Part shown: positions 1 to 9,320 of the stretch, in pieces | How positions within the stretch are numbered: the stretch's first letter is position 1 | Layout of the letters: every line of letters begins with the position of its first letter | From: Nonomuraea rhodomycinica | GTDB lineage: Bacteria > Actinomycetota > Actinomycetes > Streptosporangiales > Streptosporangiaceae | DNA: 64,000 nucleotides | Reading direction: 5' to 3' | NCBI RefSeq assembly: GCF_013363995.1 | Contig: NZ_JABWGO010000002.1 | Span: 558,001-622,000 of the forward strand | Program-made: the position numbers and the translations under genes | Notes under the pieces: model-generated | The model's input: only the letters and a program-made list of their open reading frames with translations | Told to the model about the DNA's origin: nothing | Databases searched by the model: none

Positions 1-2
1 GC

Positions 3-935
3 GGGATCTGGAACGCGTACGCGGTGCCGGCCGGGTACGGCACGCCGGTCGGCGCGACGGCCCGGCTGCTGCTGGCCCTGGCCGGGATCGCGGGCTTCGC
101 GGCCTTCGCCGGCTTCTCCCGGCGGGGCCGCGCCGTGCCCCGGGACTCGGCGGCGCCCTGGCGGTGGGGGCTGGTGGTGGCGGCGGTGGCCGGGTTCGGG
201 GTGGCGTGCCTGGGCGTGACCGCCCCGGGCCGGGCCGCGCTCACCTGGCTGATCCACCTCTGGGGCGGGTTCGCGGTGTTCCGGGACGCCCAGCAGTTCG
301 TCGCGCCCCTCGCACTGCTGGAGGCCACCGGTCTCGGACTGGCCGCCGCCGCGGCGTCCCGCTCGCTCGCGGGAAGCAGGCGGTCGCCGCCGGACGGCGG
401 GCGGCGGGTCGCGGGCGGCGGCCGGTGGGTCGCCGCGCTCGTGGCGGTGCCCCTGGCCGTGCTGCCCACGATGGCGTGGGGCGGGGCGGGGGCGCTGCGG
501 GCGGTGGCGTACCCGGCGGGCTGGACGGCCGCCCGCGAGACGATCCGGCGCGACCCGGAGCCGGGCGACGTGCTCGTCCTGCCGTTCGAGTCCTACCGGC
601 GCTTCCCCTGGAACGGCGGGCGCCCGGTGCTGGACCCGGCGCAGCGCTTCTTCGGCGGCGGGGGCCGGGAGGTGGTCGCCAACGACACCGTGCGGGTCGG
701 CGGCATGGTGGTCGCCAGCGAGGACGAACGGGCGCAAATGGTAGAACGTGTACTAGAAGCGCCGGCTCCAAGCCTTGCGGCAGCAGGGTTCCGGTACGTC
801 GTCGTGGACGCGGGGACCCCCGCCGAACGCCGCGACTTCGACCGCCTGCTCCAGGGAGCGAGGCTGCTCGTGGACACTCCTGACCTGCGGCTGTATCGTT
901 TCGGCGGGCCGATTGCTCAAGGTTCGTCCGAATAG
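3..935 (+). CDS. C-terminal part of a polytopic membrane protein (envelope glycosyltransferase-like), 5' end outside window
   Basis: The frame is open from the first bases, so the start lies upstream. The visible part has hydrophobic segments (about residues 15-35, 55-75 and 145-160 of the visible protein) separated by an Arg/Gly-rich loop. The motif FAVFRDAQQFVAPLALLEA recalls the Asn-Leu-Arg-Lys-Phe segment in the AftD-like protein downstream. A soluble tail of about 130 residues follows, with a PGDVLVLPFESYRRFPW stretch. Proteins of this shape are GT-C-like membrane proteins; Rv0226c in the comparable mycobacterial locus is my best guess. It runs in the same direction as the glycosyltransferases that follow. 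Bases 736-760 are unusually AT-rich for this gene. Exact function is unknown. Confidence 0.6.
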   Translation, partial: GIWNAYAVPAGYGTPVGATARLLLALAGIAGFAAFAGFSRRGRAVPRDSAAPWRWGLVVAAVAGFGVACLGVTAPGRAALTWLIHLWGGFAVFRDAQQFVAPLALLEATGLGLAAAAASRSLAGSRRSPPDGGRRVAGGGRWVAALVAVPLAVLPTMAWGGAGALRAVAYPAGWTAARETIRRDPEPGDVLVLPFESYRRFPWNGGRPVLDPAQRFFGGGGREVVANDTVRVGGMVVASEDERAQMVERVLEAPAPSLAAAGFRYVVVDAGTPAERRDFDRLLQGARLLVDTPDLRLYRFGGPIAQGSSE

Positions 936-970
936 GTCCATTGATCAGCGGCTTTATTAAGATTTCGTTT

Positions 971-1001
971 AGCTACTTCCGAGTAGCGAGAATTGGTTCT
1001 A
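971..1001. promoter_or_regulatory. AT-richer intergenic promoter region with short inverted repeat and KstR-like half-site
   Basis: The 115-bp gap before the DUF2613 gene is clearly richer in A and T than its surroundings. It holds a GCTACT-TCCG-AGTAGC inverted repeat and, at about 988-1001, GAGAATTGGTTCTA. The latter resembles the TnnAACnnGTTnnA operator with two mismatches. It probably contains the promoter for the downstream gene; the operator reading is speculative. Confidence 0.3.
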
Positions 1002-1050
1002 GGTTGGTGACGGTCCCCCGCAAGTGCCGCGCCCCAGGAGGAACCCCCCA

Positions 1051-1185
1051 GTGATAAAGATCCTCTTAGCAGCGATCATCGGCATCGCCGTGGCCGCCCT
1101 CGTCGCGACCGTCACGACGGTCTCCTTCACCGGCGCCACCGCGACGCCCGTGAACCAGCCGCTCTACAACTACGGCGACCGGTAG
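1051..1185 (+). CDS. DUF2613 family small membrane/secreted protein
   Basis: This is a 44-residue protein starting at GTG, preceded by a strong AGGAGG site at about 1036-1041. It has one N-terminal hydrophobic helix (about residues 3-24) and a short tail ending PLYNYGDR. That tail is typical of DUF2613 peptides of actinobacteria, which are annotated as secreted or membrane-anchored. In mycobacteria the Rv0236A peptide sits next to aftD; here it precedes the glycosyltransferases and the AftD-like gene, which supports the assignment. It is likely co-transcribed with the next gene, 11 bp away. Function is unknown. Confidence 0.75.
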   Translation: MIKILLAAIIGIAVAALVATVTTVSFTGATATPVNQPLYNYGDR

Positions 1186-1196
1186 ACACCACCGCC

Positions 1197-2000
1197 ATGC
1201 CGCCCTCCCGCCAAGGGGACGAGAGGACGAGCCGACCACCACTGCTCGAGATCGTCATTCCCGCCTACAACGAGGAAGGACGACTCCCCGGGGGGCTCCT
1301 GCAGCTGTGCGCGAAGCTTGCCCGCATGCCGTTCCCGACCGCCGTCATCGTCGTCGACAACAACAGCACGGACTCCACCGCCGAGATCGTCAGGACCTGG
1401 CCGCGGGGGAAGGTCCCGGTCCGGCTGACCCGGTGCGAGACCCCCGGCAAGGGGGCCGCCGTCCGCGCCGGCCTGCTGGAGACCCGTGCTCCCTTCGTCG
1501 GGTTCCTGGACGCCGACATGGCCACCGACCTGGGCGCCATCGACGTCGCCTTCGGCCTGCTGCTCTCCGGTGAGCGGGTGGTCGTCGGCTCCCGCGCCCA
1601 CGCCTTCTCCGACGTGGAGAACCGGCACAGCCGGGTGCGCGAGCTGGGCGCCGTCGGCTTCCGCGCCCTGGCCAGAGCGCTGGTGCGCGGGGTGAGCGAC
1701 ACCCAGTGCGGCTTCAAGTTCTTCGACGGCGCGCTCGCCCGCGACGTCGCCGCGCGGCTGCGCACGCCCGGCTTCGCCTTCGACGTCGAACTGCTCGCCC
1801 GGTGCGCCGACCGGGGCGCGACCATCCTGGAGATCCCCGTGCAGTGGCGCGACATGCCCGGCTCGCGGTTCTCACCGGCCCGGCACAGCGCCGGCATCGT
1901 GCTGGAGCTCGGCCGGATCTGGCTGACGCTGCGCCTGGAGCCGCGCGCGGCGGCCGCTCCCGCCTGGGAGCCGCCGCTCGACCCCGTCGGATATCCGTGA
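1197..2000 (+). CDS. GT2 family glycosyltransferase (dolichyl/polyprenyl-phosphate glucosyltransferase-like)
   Basis: The 267-residue protein has the GT-A layout of family 2: an N-terminal IVIPAYNEEGRLP nucleotide-binding strand, DNNSTD at about residue 58, and the metal-binding DADMATD at about residue 103. The distal motif DTQCGFKFF is typical of polyprenyl-phosphate hexosyltransferases related to eukaryotic ALG5. No membrane anchor is evident. By family it would transfer a sugar from a nucleotide donor to a polyprenyl phosphate at the cytoplasmic face, giving a lipid-linked donor that GT-C enzymes can use outside. The GT-C gene two positions downstream fits this. Its stop overlaps the next start by 4 bp (GTGA), indicating translational coupling. 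Confidence 0.8.
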   Translation: MPPSRQGDERTSRPPLLEIVIPAYNEEGRLPGGLLQLCAKLARMPFPTAVIVVDNNSTDSTAEIVRTWPRGKVPVRLTRCETPGKGAAVRAGLLETRAPFVGFLDADMATDLGAIDVAFGLLLSGERVVVGSRAHAFSDVENRHSRVRELGAVGFRALARALVRGVSDTQCGFKFFDGALARDVAARLRTPGFAFDVELLARCADRGATILEIPVQWRDMPGSRFSPARHSAGIVLELGRIWLTLRLEPRAAAAPAWEPPLDPVGYP

Positions 2001-3130
2001 ACATCGCCGTCGTCAACTGGCGCGATCCGTGGCACCCGGCCGCCGGAGGCGCCGAGACCTACGCGTGGGAGATGGCCCGCCGCCTCGCGGCGGCGGGCCA
2101 CACCGTTCACTTCGTGACCGCGCGCGCTCCCGGGCAACGCGCCCGCGAGGAGATCGACGGGGTACGGCTGGCCCGCATGGGCGGGCCGTTCTCCGTCTAC
2201 GCCCGGGTGCTGGCCTGGCTGCTGCCCCGCCGGTCGTGGTTCGACGTGGTGCTCGACTGCCAGAACGGCATCCCGTTCTTCACCCCGTGGGTGCTGCCCC
2301 GCCGCACCGGCGTGATCTGCGTGGTGCACCACGTCCACGACCGGCAGTTCGGCGTCCACCTGCCGCGCTGGCTCGCCGCGGTCGGCCGCTTCCTGGAGGG
2401 GCCGGTCTCCCGCTGGACCTACCGCCGGCACCGGAGCGTGGCCGTCTCGCCGTCCACCGTGGACGCCATGCGTCAGCGGCTCGGCTGGACCGGACCCATC
2501 CACATCATCCCCAACGGCGTGAGCGTCGGCGCGCCCGCCGGGATCCGCAAGAGCGCCGCCCCCCGGCTCGTCTGCGTCGGCCGGCTCGTCGCGCACAAGC
2601 GCGTGGACCTGCTCATCGACGCCGTGTCCGAGCTGAGGGAGCGCTGGCCCGGCCTGACCGTGGACATCGTCGGCCGGGGCCCCGAGGAGGCGCGCCTGCG
2701 CGCCCGGCTGCCGGAGGGCGTCACCATGCACGGATACCTGTCCGAAGCGGACAAGGAACGGCTCATCGCCTCCGCCTGGCTCCAGGTCAACGCCTCCCAG
2801 GGCGAGGGCTGGGGGCTGTGCGTGCTGGAGGCCGCCGCGCTCGGCGTCCCGACGGTCGCCTTCGACGTGGACGGGCTGCGCGACGCCGTACGGCACGGCG
2901 AGACCGGCTGGCTGCTGCCCGAGGGCGCCGACCTGGCCAAGGGCGTCTCCGCCGCGCTCGACGAGCTGGCCGGCGGCCGCGGCGACGAGTACGCGGCCCG
3001 GTGCCGGTCGTGGGCGGCCCGGTTCTCGTGGCAGAGCAGCGCGGAACGCATGGCCGAGCTGATCCGCGGCCGTCCCGCGCCGGCCCCCGTGCGGGCCGTC
3101 CCGGCGCCCCTGAGGGAGGAGCGGTGGTAG
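1997..3130 (+). CDS. GT4 family glycosyltransferase
   Basis: The 377-residue protein starts at the GTG that overlaps the preceding stop by 4 bp. It shows the GT-B fold of family 4: an N-terminal GGAETYAWEMARRLAAAGH loop (about residues 15-33), a central PNGVSVG hinge (about 176-182), and the C-terminal donor-site E-x7-E motif in EGWGLCVLEAA (about 271-281). It probably adds a sugar to a lipid-linked or envelope glycan precursor in the cytoplasm. In the mycobacterial locus that this region resembles, Rv0225 is a comparable glycosyltransferase. The next gene begins 7 bp before its stop. Confidence 0.8.
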   Translation: MNIAVVNWRDPWHPAAGGAETYAWEMARRLAAAGHTVHFVTARAPGQRAREEIDGVRLARMGGPFSVYARVLAWLLPRRSWFDVVLDCQNGIPFFTPWVLPRRTGVICVVHHVHDRQFGVHLPRWLAAVGRFLEGPVSRWTYRRHRSVAVSPSTVDAMRQRLGWTGPIHIIPNGVSVGAPAGIRKSAAPRLVCVGRLVAHKRVDLLIDAVSELRERWPGLTVDIVGRGPEEARLRARLPEGVTMHGYLSEADKERLIASAWLQVNASQGEGWGLCVLEAAALGVPTVAFDVDGLRDAVRHGETGWLLPEGADLAKGVSAALDELAGGRGDEYAARCRSWAARFSWQSSAERMAELIRGRPAPAPVRAVPAPLREERW

Positions 3131-6100
3131 GCGCCTCCGAGCCGGCGGGAGTGGTGACCGACAAGACCAGGCACCGGCTGTGGCTGCTGCTGTGCTGTCT
3201 CGGCTTCGCCGTGCTGTCGTTCACCACGAGGCCCGGCAGCATCATCGGCGACACCAAGATCGACCTGGCGCTCAACCCGCTCGGCTGGCTGGAGCGCGCC
3301 GCCCACCTGTGGGACCTCCAGCACTTCGGCCAGCTCCAGAACCAGGCCGCCGGCTACCTGTTCCCCATGGGCCCCTTCTTCGCGCTCGGCGAGCTGATCG
3401 GCGTCGAGCCGTGGGTGACCCAGCGGCTCTGGCTGACGCTGCTGCTCAGCGTGGCCTTCCTCGGCGTGGAGCGGCTGACCCGGCAGCTCGGCGTCGGCAC
3501 GCCGGGCACCCGGATCGCCGGCGCCCTGGCGTACGCGCTGGCCCCGCGCGCGCTGTCCATCCTCGGCGAGATCTCGATCGAGTGGCTGCCCGCCGCGATG
3601 CTGCCGTGGATCCTCATCCCGCTGCTCACCGCGTCGGAGACCGGGCAGCGGGCCCGCGGCGCGATCCGCTCGGCGCTGGCCGTGGCGCTGTGCGGCGGCG
3701 TGAACGCCGTCGCCGTGCTCGCCGTGCTCGTCGCCCCCGTCGTCTACATCCTGACCCGGCCGAGACCGGTGCCGCGCTGGCGGCTGCTCGGCTGGTGGGC
3801 GGGCGCCGTCACGGTGGCCACGCTCTTCTGGTGGGCGCCGCTGCTGCTCGTCGGCCGGTACGCGTTCTCGTTCCTGCCCTACACCGAGACCGCGTCCACG
3901 ACGACGGCGGTCACGTCGCTGACGAACGTGCTGCGCGGCACCTCCGACTGGGTGCGCTTCCTGACCGTCAACGGGGTGGACCAGCAGCCGCCCGGCTACG
4001 CCATCGCCACCTCGGCGGCCATGGTCGTGGTCACCGGCGTGCTGGCCGCGCTCGGCCTGGCCGGGCTGGTGCGCCGCGACCTGCCCGCCCGCGGCTTCGT
4101 GATCACGCTGTTCCTCGTGGGCGTCACCGCGCTGGTCGCCGGGCACACGAGCGCGCTGGAGCCGATCGTCGCCGAGCCGGTGCGCTGGCTGCTCGACGGT
4201 CCGCTCGCGCCGCTGCGCAACCTGCGCAAGTTCGACCCGCTGGTGCGGCTGCCGATGGCGTTCGGCCTGGCCCACCTGCTCGCCGTCACCCACCGGCGGG
4301 CCCGCGCCGCGCGGCCCACCGCCGGACTGCCGCTGGCCGCGCGCCTGCGGGCCAACGTCCGGCTGCCCGTGCGGGTGGTCGCCCTGGCCGCCCTCGCCGG
4401 GCTCGTGCTCCCCGTCTTCAACCAGGGCCTGGCCATGCCGGGCGCGTTCAAGGAGGTGCCGCTCTACTGGCGGCAGGCCGCGGCCTGGGTCAACGAGAAC
4501 GCCGGCGACGACGGCGTGCTGGTCGTGCCCGGCGCCAAGTTCGGCGAGTACCTGTGGGGCCGCCCGGTGGACGACCCCATGCAGCCGCTGTTCACGGCCC
4601 GCTGGACCGCCCGCCAGGTCACGGCCGCCGGCTCGGTCGGCCTGACCCGGCTGCTCGACGCCGTCGACCAGCGCCTCACCTCCGGCCAGGGCTCGGCGGG
4701 CCTCACCGAGGTGCTGCGCCGCCTCGGCGTCCACTACCTGCTCGTCCGCAACGACCTCATGCGCGCCAACCTCCAGGGCGCCTGGCCCGCCCGCGTCCAC
4801 GAGGCGCTGCGCGAGTCGCCCGGCATCAGCCGGATCCGCTCGTTCGGCGGCGAGGTGGGCGACGGCTTCACCGACGACGCGGTCGACTCCGTCGACTGGC
4901 CGGCGCCCGCCCTGGAGCTGTACGAGGTGGCGGGCAACGCCGACCTGGTCGGCGTGGAGGCCGCGGGCGACGCGGTGCGCGTGCGCGGCGGCCCGGACTC
5001 GCTGCTCACGATGGGCGACCTCGGGCTGCTCGGCACCGGCCCGGTGCTGGTCAACGACGACGCGAGCACGTACGAGGTGCCGACCGTCGTCAGCGACGCG
5101 CTGCGGCTGCGCGAGCGGCAGTTCGGCGAGATCCGGACCAACTGGACGCCCACGCTGACCGCCGACCGGCGCGCCGACTTCACCGGCGTGCGCGCGCTCG
5201 ACCTGCTGGAGAAGGGCTGGCTGGAGGAGACCTCGACCGCCGAGTACGACGGCATCTCCGCCATCACCGCCTCCTCCTCGGTGGCCGACGCCGACGCCGT
5301 CTCCGGCCTGAGCACCCCCGGCCGCGGCCCGTGGGCGGCCATGGACGGCGACTACGAGACCGGCTGGGAGAGCGGCGGCTGGCACCGCCCCCAGGGCGAG
5401 TGGCTGCGCGTGGACCTGCCCCAGCCCCGCGAGATCCCCGACTTCAAGGTCACCTTCACCAACAACGTGCTGCTCGGCCAGTCGATCAGGCGGGTGGCCG
5501 TGGAGACCGAGGCCGGCCGGCTGGTCCAGGACGTCCGGCAGACCAACGAGCCGCAGACGCTGCACGCGCCGCCCGGCGCGACGACCTGGCTGCGGATCAC
5601 GATCCTCGCCACGTACAACAGCGACTGGAGCTTCGTGCAGCGGGTCGGCATCACCGAGATGACGATCCCCGGCGTGCTGCCGGGCCGCACGATCAGGCTG
5701 CCCGGCCGCAGCGGCGACGCGTACGTCATGGACCGCGGCCTCGACGCGCGCCCCCAGTGCATGCGCAACCGCGACCGGTGGGTGTGCAACCCGCTGCTCG
5801 CCCGGCCGGGGGAGGAGGGCGCCGGGTTCGACCGCACCTTCACGGCCGAGCGCCGGCACGCCGCCGCCCTCCAGGGCACGGCGATCCTGCGCGACCCCGG
5901 GCTCGTCGACCGCTACAGCCGGCTCAGCGCCGACCTCACCCGCGTCCAGGGCACCTCGCAGGTCAGCAAGGACCCCGTGGTCGCGCCGCGCTCGGCCTTC
6001 GACGCCGACGCCGCGACCACCTGGGTGCCGTCGCCGAGCGACGCCGAGCCCACCCTCACCCTGCGCTGGAACGGCAAGAAGACGATCTCCCGGCTCCAGG

Positions 6101-7287
6101 TCGCCCGCCCGGGAGGTGACAAGCAGCCGCTCGACCTGGTCATCGTCGGCGACAGGAGCGTGGTGCGCAGCGGACGCGTGGACGCCGGAGGCGTCATCAG
6201 GTTCAAGCCGATCACCACCTCGCAGCTCAAGCTGCGCTTCTTCCCCGTGTCGCGGCGCCTCCAGGTGACCGAGCTGATCATCCCCGGGGTGAGTCCGGCC
6301 AGCCGGCCCGCGGGCATCCCGTTCCGGCTGCCCTGCGGCCAGGGACCCGAGCTGCGGCTCAACGGCAAGGTCGTCCAGACGAGGGTCACCGGCACCTACG
6401 CCGACCTGCTCGAACAGCGGCCGGTCCGCTTCACCGGCTGCGGCAGGGTGACGCTGTCGGCGGGCGACAACCGGGTGCGGGCCGCCGGCTGGGACCCGTT
6501 CGCCGTCGACGGCCTGGTGATCGGCGCGCTGCCCGAGCAGCCGCTCCAGGTCGAGGGCGCCGCGGCCCCCGGCACGTGGACGCAGTCCGAGCGCGAGGTC
6601 CGGGTGACGGCGCCCAAGGACTCCTTCCTCGTGGTCAACGAGAACTACAACGCCGGCTGGCGGGCCAGCCTCGACGGCCAGACGCTGCGGCCGGTCCGCG
6701 TCGACGGCTGGAAGCAGGCGTGGGAGCTGCCCGCCGGCACCTCGGGGACCGTCCGGCTGGAGTACGGGCCCGACCGGCCGTACTGGCTGGCCCTCGCGCT
6801 CGGCCTGGGCGGCATCGCCGTGCTCGCGCTGCTCGCCCTCGTGATGCGCGGCCCGCGCCCCGAGCACGTGCTGGAGACCGCAGCGGCCGGGCACTCGCGG
6901 CTCTCGGGCTGGCGCATGCCGTACGCGATCGCCGCGGGCATGGCGTTCGGCGCCTGGGTGGCGGGCTGGGCCGGGATGCTCGTGGTGCTCGCCGCCGTGG
7001 TGGCGGTCCTGTGGGCCCCGGCCCGGCGGGCGCTGCCCCGGTGGCTCGCCCCGCACTGGGCCGCGGCGCTGCTGTTCTGTCTCGCGACCGCGTCGCTGGC
7101 CGCGGCCATGGCGTTGCGCGACTACGGCGCGGACGTGGATGTGCTCACCGACCACGTCCCGCAGCTCGTCGCCTGCGCCGCCATGGGCGTGCTGTTCGGC
7201 CGGCTCGTCAGCGAACCGGCTCAGCCGGGCGCGGCGCCTGAGCTTCCGGCGGAGGAGCCGATGCTGACCGGCGCCCGGTCAGCTTGA
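3124..7287 (+). CDS. AftD-like alpha-(1->3)-arabinofuranosyltransferase (GT-C, DUF3367)
   Basis: The 1387-residue protein matches the roughly 1400-residue AftD family. An N-terminal GT-C half has many membrane helices (about residues 18-440), with the acidic pair in GDTKIDL at residues 43 and 47 as the likely catalytic Asp site. The motif LRNLRKFDPLVRLPMAFGLAH falls at about 360-380. A long extracytoplasmic region with discoidin-like carbohydrate-binding stretches follows, then the ENYNAGWRASLDG segment at about 1176, and C-terminal helices. AftD adds alpha-1,3-linked arabinofuranose from decaprenyl-phospho-arabinose to envelope arabinan; whether this strain makes arabinogalactan cannot be told from here. 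GTG at 3124 follows GGGAGGA closely; GTG at 3151 is an alternative. The 3' end overlaps the convergent acyltransferase by 80 bp. Confidence 0.85.
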   Translation: MVGASEPAGVVTDKTRHRLWLLLCCLGFAVLSFTTRPGSIIGDTKIDLALNPLGWLERAAHLWDLQHFGQLQNQAAGYLFPMGPFFALGELIGVEPWVTQRLWLTLLLSVAFLGVERLTRQLGVGTPGTRIAGALAYALAPRALSILGEISIEWLPAAMLPWILIPLLTASETGQRARGAIRSALAVALCGGVNAVAVLAVLVAPVVYILTRPRPVPRWRLLGWWAGAVTVATLFWWAPLLLVGRYAFSFLPYTETASTTTAVTSLTNVLRGTSDWVRFLTVNGVDQQPPGYAIATSAAMVVVTGVLAALGLAGLVRRDLPARGFVITLFLVGVTALVAGHTSALEPIVAEPVRWLLDGPLAPLRNLRKFDPLVRLPMAFGLAHLLAVTHRRARAARPTAGLPLAARLRANVRLPVRVVALAALAGLVLPVFNQGLAMPGAFKEVPLYWRQAAAWVNENAGDDGVLVVPGAKFGEYLWGRPVDDPMQPLFTARWTARQVTAAGSVGLTRLLDAVDQRLTSGQGSAGLTEVLRRLGVHYLLVRNDLMRANLQGAWPARVHEALRESPGISRIRSFGGEVGDGFTDDAVDSVDWPAPALELYEVAGNADLVGVEAAGDAVRVRGGPDSLLTMGDLGLLGTGPVLVNDDASTYEVPTVVSDALRLRERQFGEIRTNWTPTLTADRRADFTGVRALDLLEKGWLEETSTAEYDGISAITASSSVADADAVSGLSTPGRGPWAAMDGDYETGWESGGWHRPQGEWLRVDLPQPREIPDFKVTFTNNVLLGQSIRRVAVETEAGRLVQDVRQTNEPQTLHAPPGATTWLRITILATYNSDWSFVQRVGITEMTIPGVLPGRTIRLPGRSGDAYVMDRGLDARPQCMRNRDRWVCNPLLARPGEEGAGFDRTFTAERRHAAALQGTAILRDPGLVDRYSRLSADLTRVQGTSQVSKDPVVAPRSAFDADAATTWVPSPSDAEPTLTLRWNGKKTISRLQVARPGGDKQPLDLVIVGDRSVVRSGRVDAGGVIRFKPITTSQLKLRFFPVSRRLQVTELIIPGVSPASRPAGIPFRLPCGQGPELRLNGKVVQTRVTGTYADLLEQRPVRFTGCGRVTLSAGDNRVRAAGWDPFAVDGLVIGALPEQPLQVEGAAAPGTWTQSEREVRVTAPKDSFLVVNENYNAGWRASLDGQTLRPVRVDGWKQAWELPAGTSGTVRLEYGPDRPYWLALALGLGGIAVLALLALVMRGPRPEHVLETAAAGHSRLSGWRMPYAIAAGMAFGAWVAGWAGMLVVLAAVVAVLWAPARRALPRWLAPHWAAALLFCLATASLAAAMALRDYGADVDVLTDHVPQLVACAAMGVLFGRLVSEPAQPGAAPELPAEEPMLTGARSA

Positions 7288-8569
7288 GGGCCCGCTCCTC
7301 GATGAGGTGGTAGCTGGCCACGCTCACGAGGAGCGAGCCGAGGAACGTCAGGATCGCCACCTTGACGAAGTCGCCGCTGAACGGCCGGCTGTCGGTCACC
7401 TTGTAGTACAGGGTGATCACCGGCGCGTGCCAGAGGAAGAAGCTGTAGGAGATCCGGCCCAGGTACGCGGTGACCGGGTTGCCGAGCACGCGGTGCCGCA
7501 GCGAGTCGCGCCGGGCCGCCAGCGCGAACGGCGCGACGACCAGCACGGCCACCGTGGCCTCCAGCAGCATCCGCCAGAGCGACTGCGACAGGCTGGGCAG
7601 GTCGAGCGTGCGCGGGCCGGCCACCTCGGTGCTCAGCACCACGTACAGCAGCAGCGCGAGGACGAGGAGCTGCGGCGCGAGCGCGTCGACGACCCGGCTC
7701 TCCTTGATCCACACCGACAGCACGGCCATGGCCATGCCGGCGGCGAAGTAGATGAGGTGGTGCGGCAGCCAGAGCGCGAGCTGCGGCTGGTCGAAGACGT
7801 GCGCCGCGACCGCGCTGGCGACCGAGACCAGCGGGAGCACGGCGATGCCGCCGAGCAGCCGCACCGGCCGGTCGCCGCGCCTGGCCCAGTGGTGCAGCAG
7901 CCAGGCGAGCACCGGCAGCACCAGGTAGAAGGCCATCTCGATCGGCATCGTCCACATCTGGTAGAGGCCGTCGGGGGCGCGGGTCTGCTCGGTGTAGTTC
8001 TGGAGCAGCAGCAGCCACTTGGCCCAGCCGCCGGCGTCCAGCGAGCTCCACGCGAGCAGCGCGAGCGTCGTCACCACCCAGTACGCGGGCATGACGCGCA
8101 GCACGCGGCGCCACAGGTAGCCGCCGGCGCGGGGCGCGGGGGTGTCCTCCAGCACGGCCCGTGCCCACGGGCGGTACAGCAGCAGCCCGGACAGCAGGAA
8201 GAAGATCGGGACCGCGATGCCCAGCCGGGTCGTCATCCAGGCGAACATGCCGTCGCGGTACATCACGCCGGTGTTGCCGGCCACGTGCAGCACCCACACG
8301 CCGAGGGCGGCCAGGGCGCGGATGCCGTCGAGGGCGGTGTCGCGGCGGGCGGGCGCGTCCAGCGGCGCCACGCGCAGCTCGCCGGGCGGCCCGGGCGGCT
8401 CGCCTTCCTCCCCCGCGGGCTCGGCGGGCCCGGGAGAGGCGGGCGCCTCGGGTCCGGCCTCGGCGCGGGGGATCCCACTGGGGGCCTCGCCGGGGGCGGC
8501 TTTCTCGGGGGACGGGACTCTGCCGGGGGACGGGGCTTTCTCCGAGGACGGGGCGGATGCCGTCGTCAC
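7208..8569 (-). CDS. Acyltransferase family 3 membrane protein (OafA/YrhL type)
   Basis: I chose GTG at 8569 because it overlaps the methyltransferase stop by 4 bp (GTGA), giving 453 residues. After a Pro/Glu/Ala-rich disordered N-terminus of about 75 residues, the acyltransferase-3 signature DTALDGIRALAALGVWVLH begins, followed by about ten membrane helices and a proline-rich tail. Family members O-acylate extracytoplasmic glycans such as LPS, peptidoglycan or antibiotic sugars. Rv0228 is the counterpart in the mycobacterial locus. It forms a two-gene minus-strand operon with the methyltransferase. Its last 80 bp lie inside the 3' end of the AftD-like gene on the other strand. Confidence 0.8.
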   Translation of the reverse strand: MTTASAPSSEKAPSPGRVPSPEKAAPGEAPSGIPRAEAGPEAPASPGPAEPAGEEGEPPGPPGELRVAPLDAPARRDTALDGIRALAALGVWVLHVAGNTGVMYRDGMFAWMTTRLGIAVPIFFLLSGLLLYRPWARAVLEDTPAPRAGGYLWRRVLRVMPAYWVVTTLALLAWSSLDAGGWAKWLLLLQNYTEQTRAPDGLYQMWTMPIEMAFYLVLPVLAWLLHHWARRGDRPVRLLGGIAVLPLVSVASAVAAHVFDQPQLALWLPHHLIYFAAGMAMAVLSVWIKESRVVDALAPQLLVLALLLYVVLSTEVAGPRTLDLPSLSQSLWRMLLEATVAVLVVAPFALAARRDSLRHRVLGNPVTAYLGRISYSFFLWHAPVITLYYKVTDSRPFSGDFVKVAILTFLGSLLVSVASYHLIEERALKLTGRRSASAPPPEAQAPRPAEPVR

Positions 8570-9285
8570 GGGCGCTTTCTCAGGACCAGGACCAGATTCC
8601 ACGTGGCGAACTCCCTGACGATCGGGACCTTGAGCATCGGGCGGTACCACCAGGGCAGGTAGCGGGGGAACGCGTCGACGAGCTCGACCCGCCGGTCCCC
8701 GCGCGCCCAGCGCAGGCCGTGGGCGACGGAGACGGGGTAGAGGCTCCGGCCAAAGTGGTTTTTGGGCGGCTTGCCGTACTTTTCCTGATATTTCTGGGCG
8801 GCCCGGTGGCCGCCCAGGTAGTGCCAGGGCGAGGTCTCATGACCGCCCCAGGGGGAGAGCCAGTTGGTGTAGGCGAGGAAGACCAGGCCGCCGGGCCGGG
8901 TCACCCGGACCATCTCCGAGGCCATCCGCCACGGCTCCGGCACGTGCTCCAGCACGTTCGAGGAGAAGCAGACGTCCACCGACGAGTCGCGCAGCGGCAG
9001 GTCGAGCGCGCTGCCCAGCACGCCGCCGCTCGGCGCGCCCTGGCCGGCCAGCTCGCCCGCGTCCACGTCCACGCAGACGCAGCGGGCGCCGTGACCGCGG
9101 AACTCCGAGGCGAAGAACCCCGGGCCGCCGCCCACGTCGAGCACGAGCCGGTCGCGCAGGTCCACGTACCGGCGCAGGAGCCCGGCCGTGTCGGCCGCGA
9201 GCGTCGTGTAGTAGCCCTCCTGGTCGGCCTGCTCGGTGCGGAACGCCCGGAAGAGCCGGATGGACCGCGCCAAGTCGGCGCGCAT
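8566..9285 (-). CDS. Class I SAM-dependent methyltransferase
   Basis: The 239-residue protein has Rossmann motif I LVLDVGGGPGFF at about residue 47, an acidic loop CVDVDAGE at about 70, and the SSNVLEHVPEPWRM motif that marks the methyltransferase-11/UbiE group. Candidate starts are ATG at 9285, 9291 and 9306. A GCGGGAA site about 8 nt upstream favours 9285. The mycobacterial counterpart of this locus contains Rv0224c, a methyltransferase of similar size. The substrate is unknown; its place beside an acyltransferase suggests decoration of an envelope glycan or lipid. Confidence 0.75.
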   Translation of the reverse strand: MRADLARSIRLFRAFRTEQADQEGYYTTLAADTAGLLRRYVDLRDRLVLDVGGGPGFFASEFRGHGARCVCVDVDAGELAGQGAPSGGVLGSALDLPLRDSSVDVCFSSNVLEHVPEPWRMASEMVRVTRPGGLVFLAYTNWLSPWGGHETSPWHYLGGHRAAQKYQEKYGKPPKNHFGRSLYPVSVAHGLRWARGDRRVELVDAFPRYLPWWYRPMLKVPIVREFATWNLVLVLRKRP

Positions 9286-9320
9286 GGGCATATTTCCCGC
9301 TTTCATAGGGAGAACCACGA

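Noticed and set aside
742..755. KstR-like box TAGAACGTGTACTA inside the first gene
   Set aside because: It lies within a coding region with one mismatch to a short degenerate consensus. Kept only as a supporting observation.
2473..7155. 1560-codon open frame on the minus strand opposite the AftD-like gene
   Set aside because: It mirrors the coding frame of a high-GC gene and has Arg/Gly/His-rich low-complexity content with no recognisable domain. It is a composition shadow.
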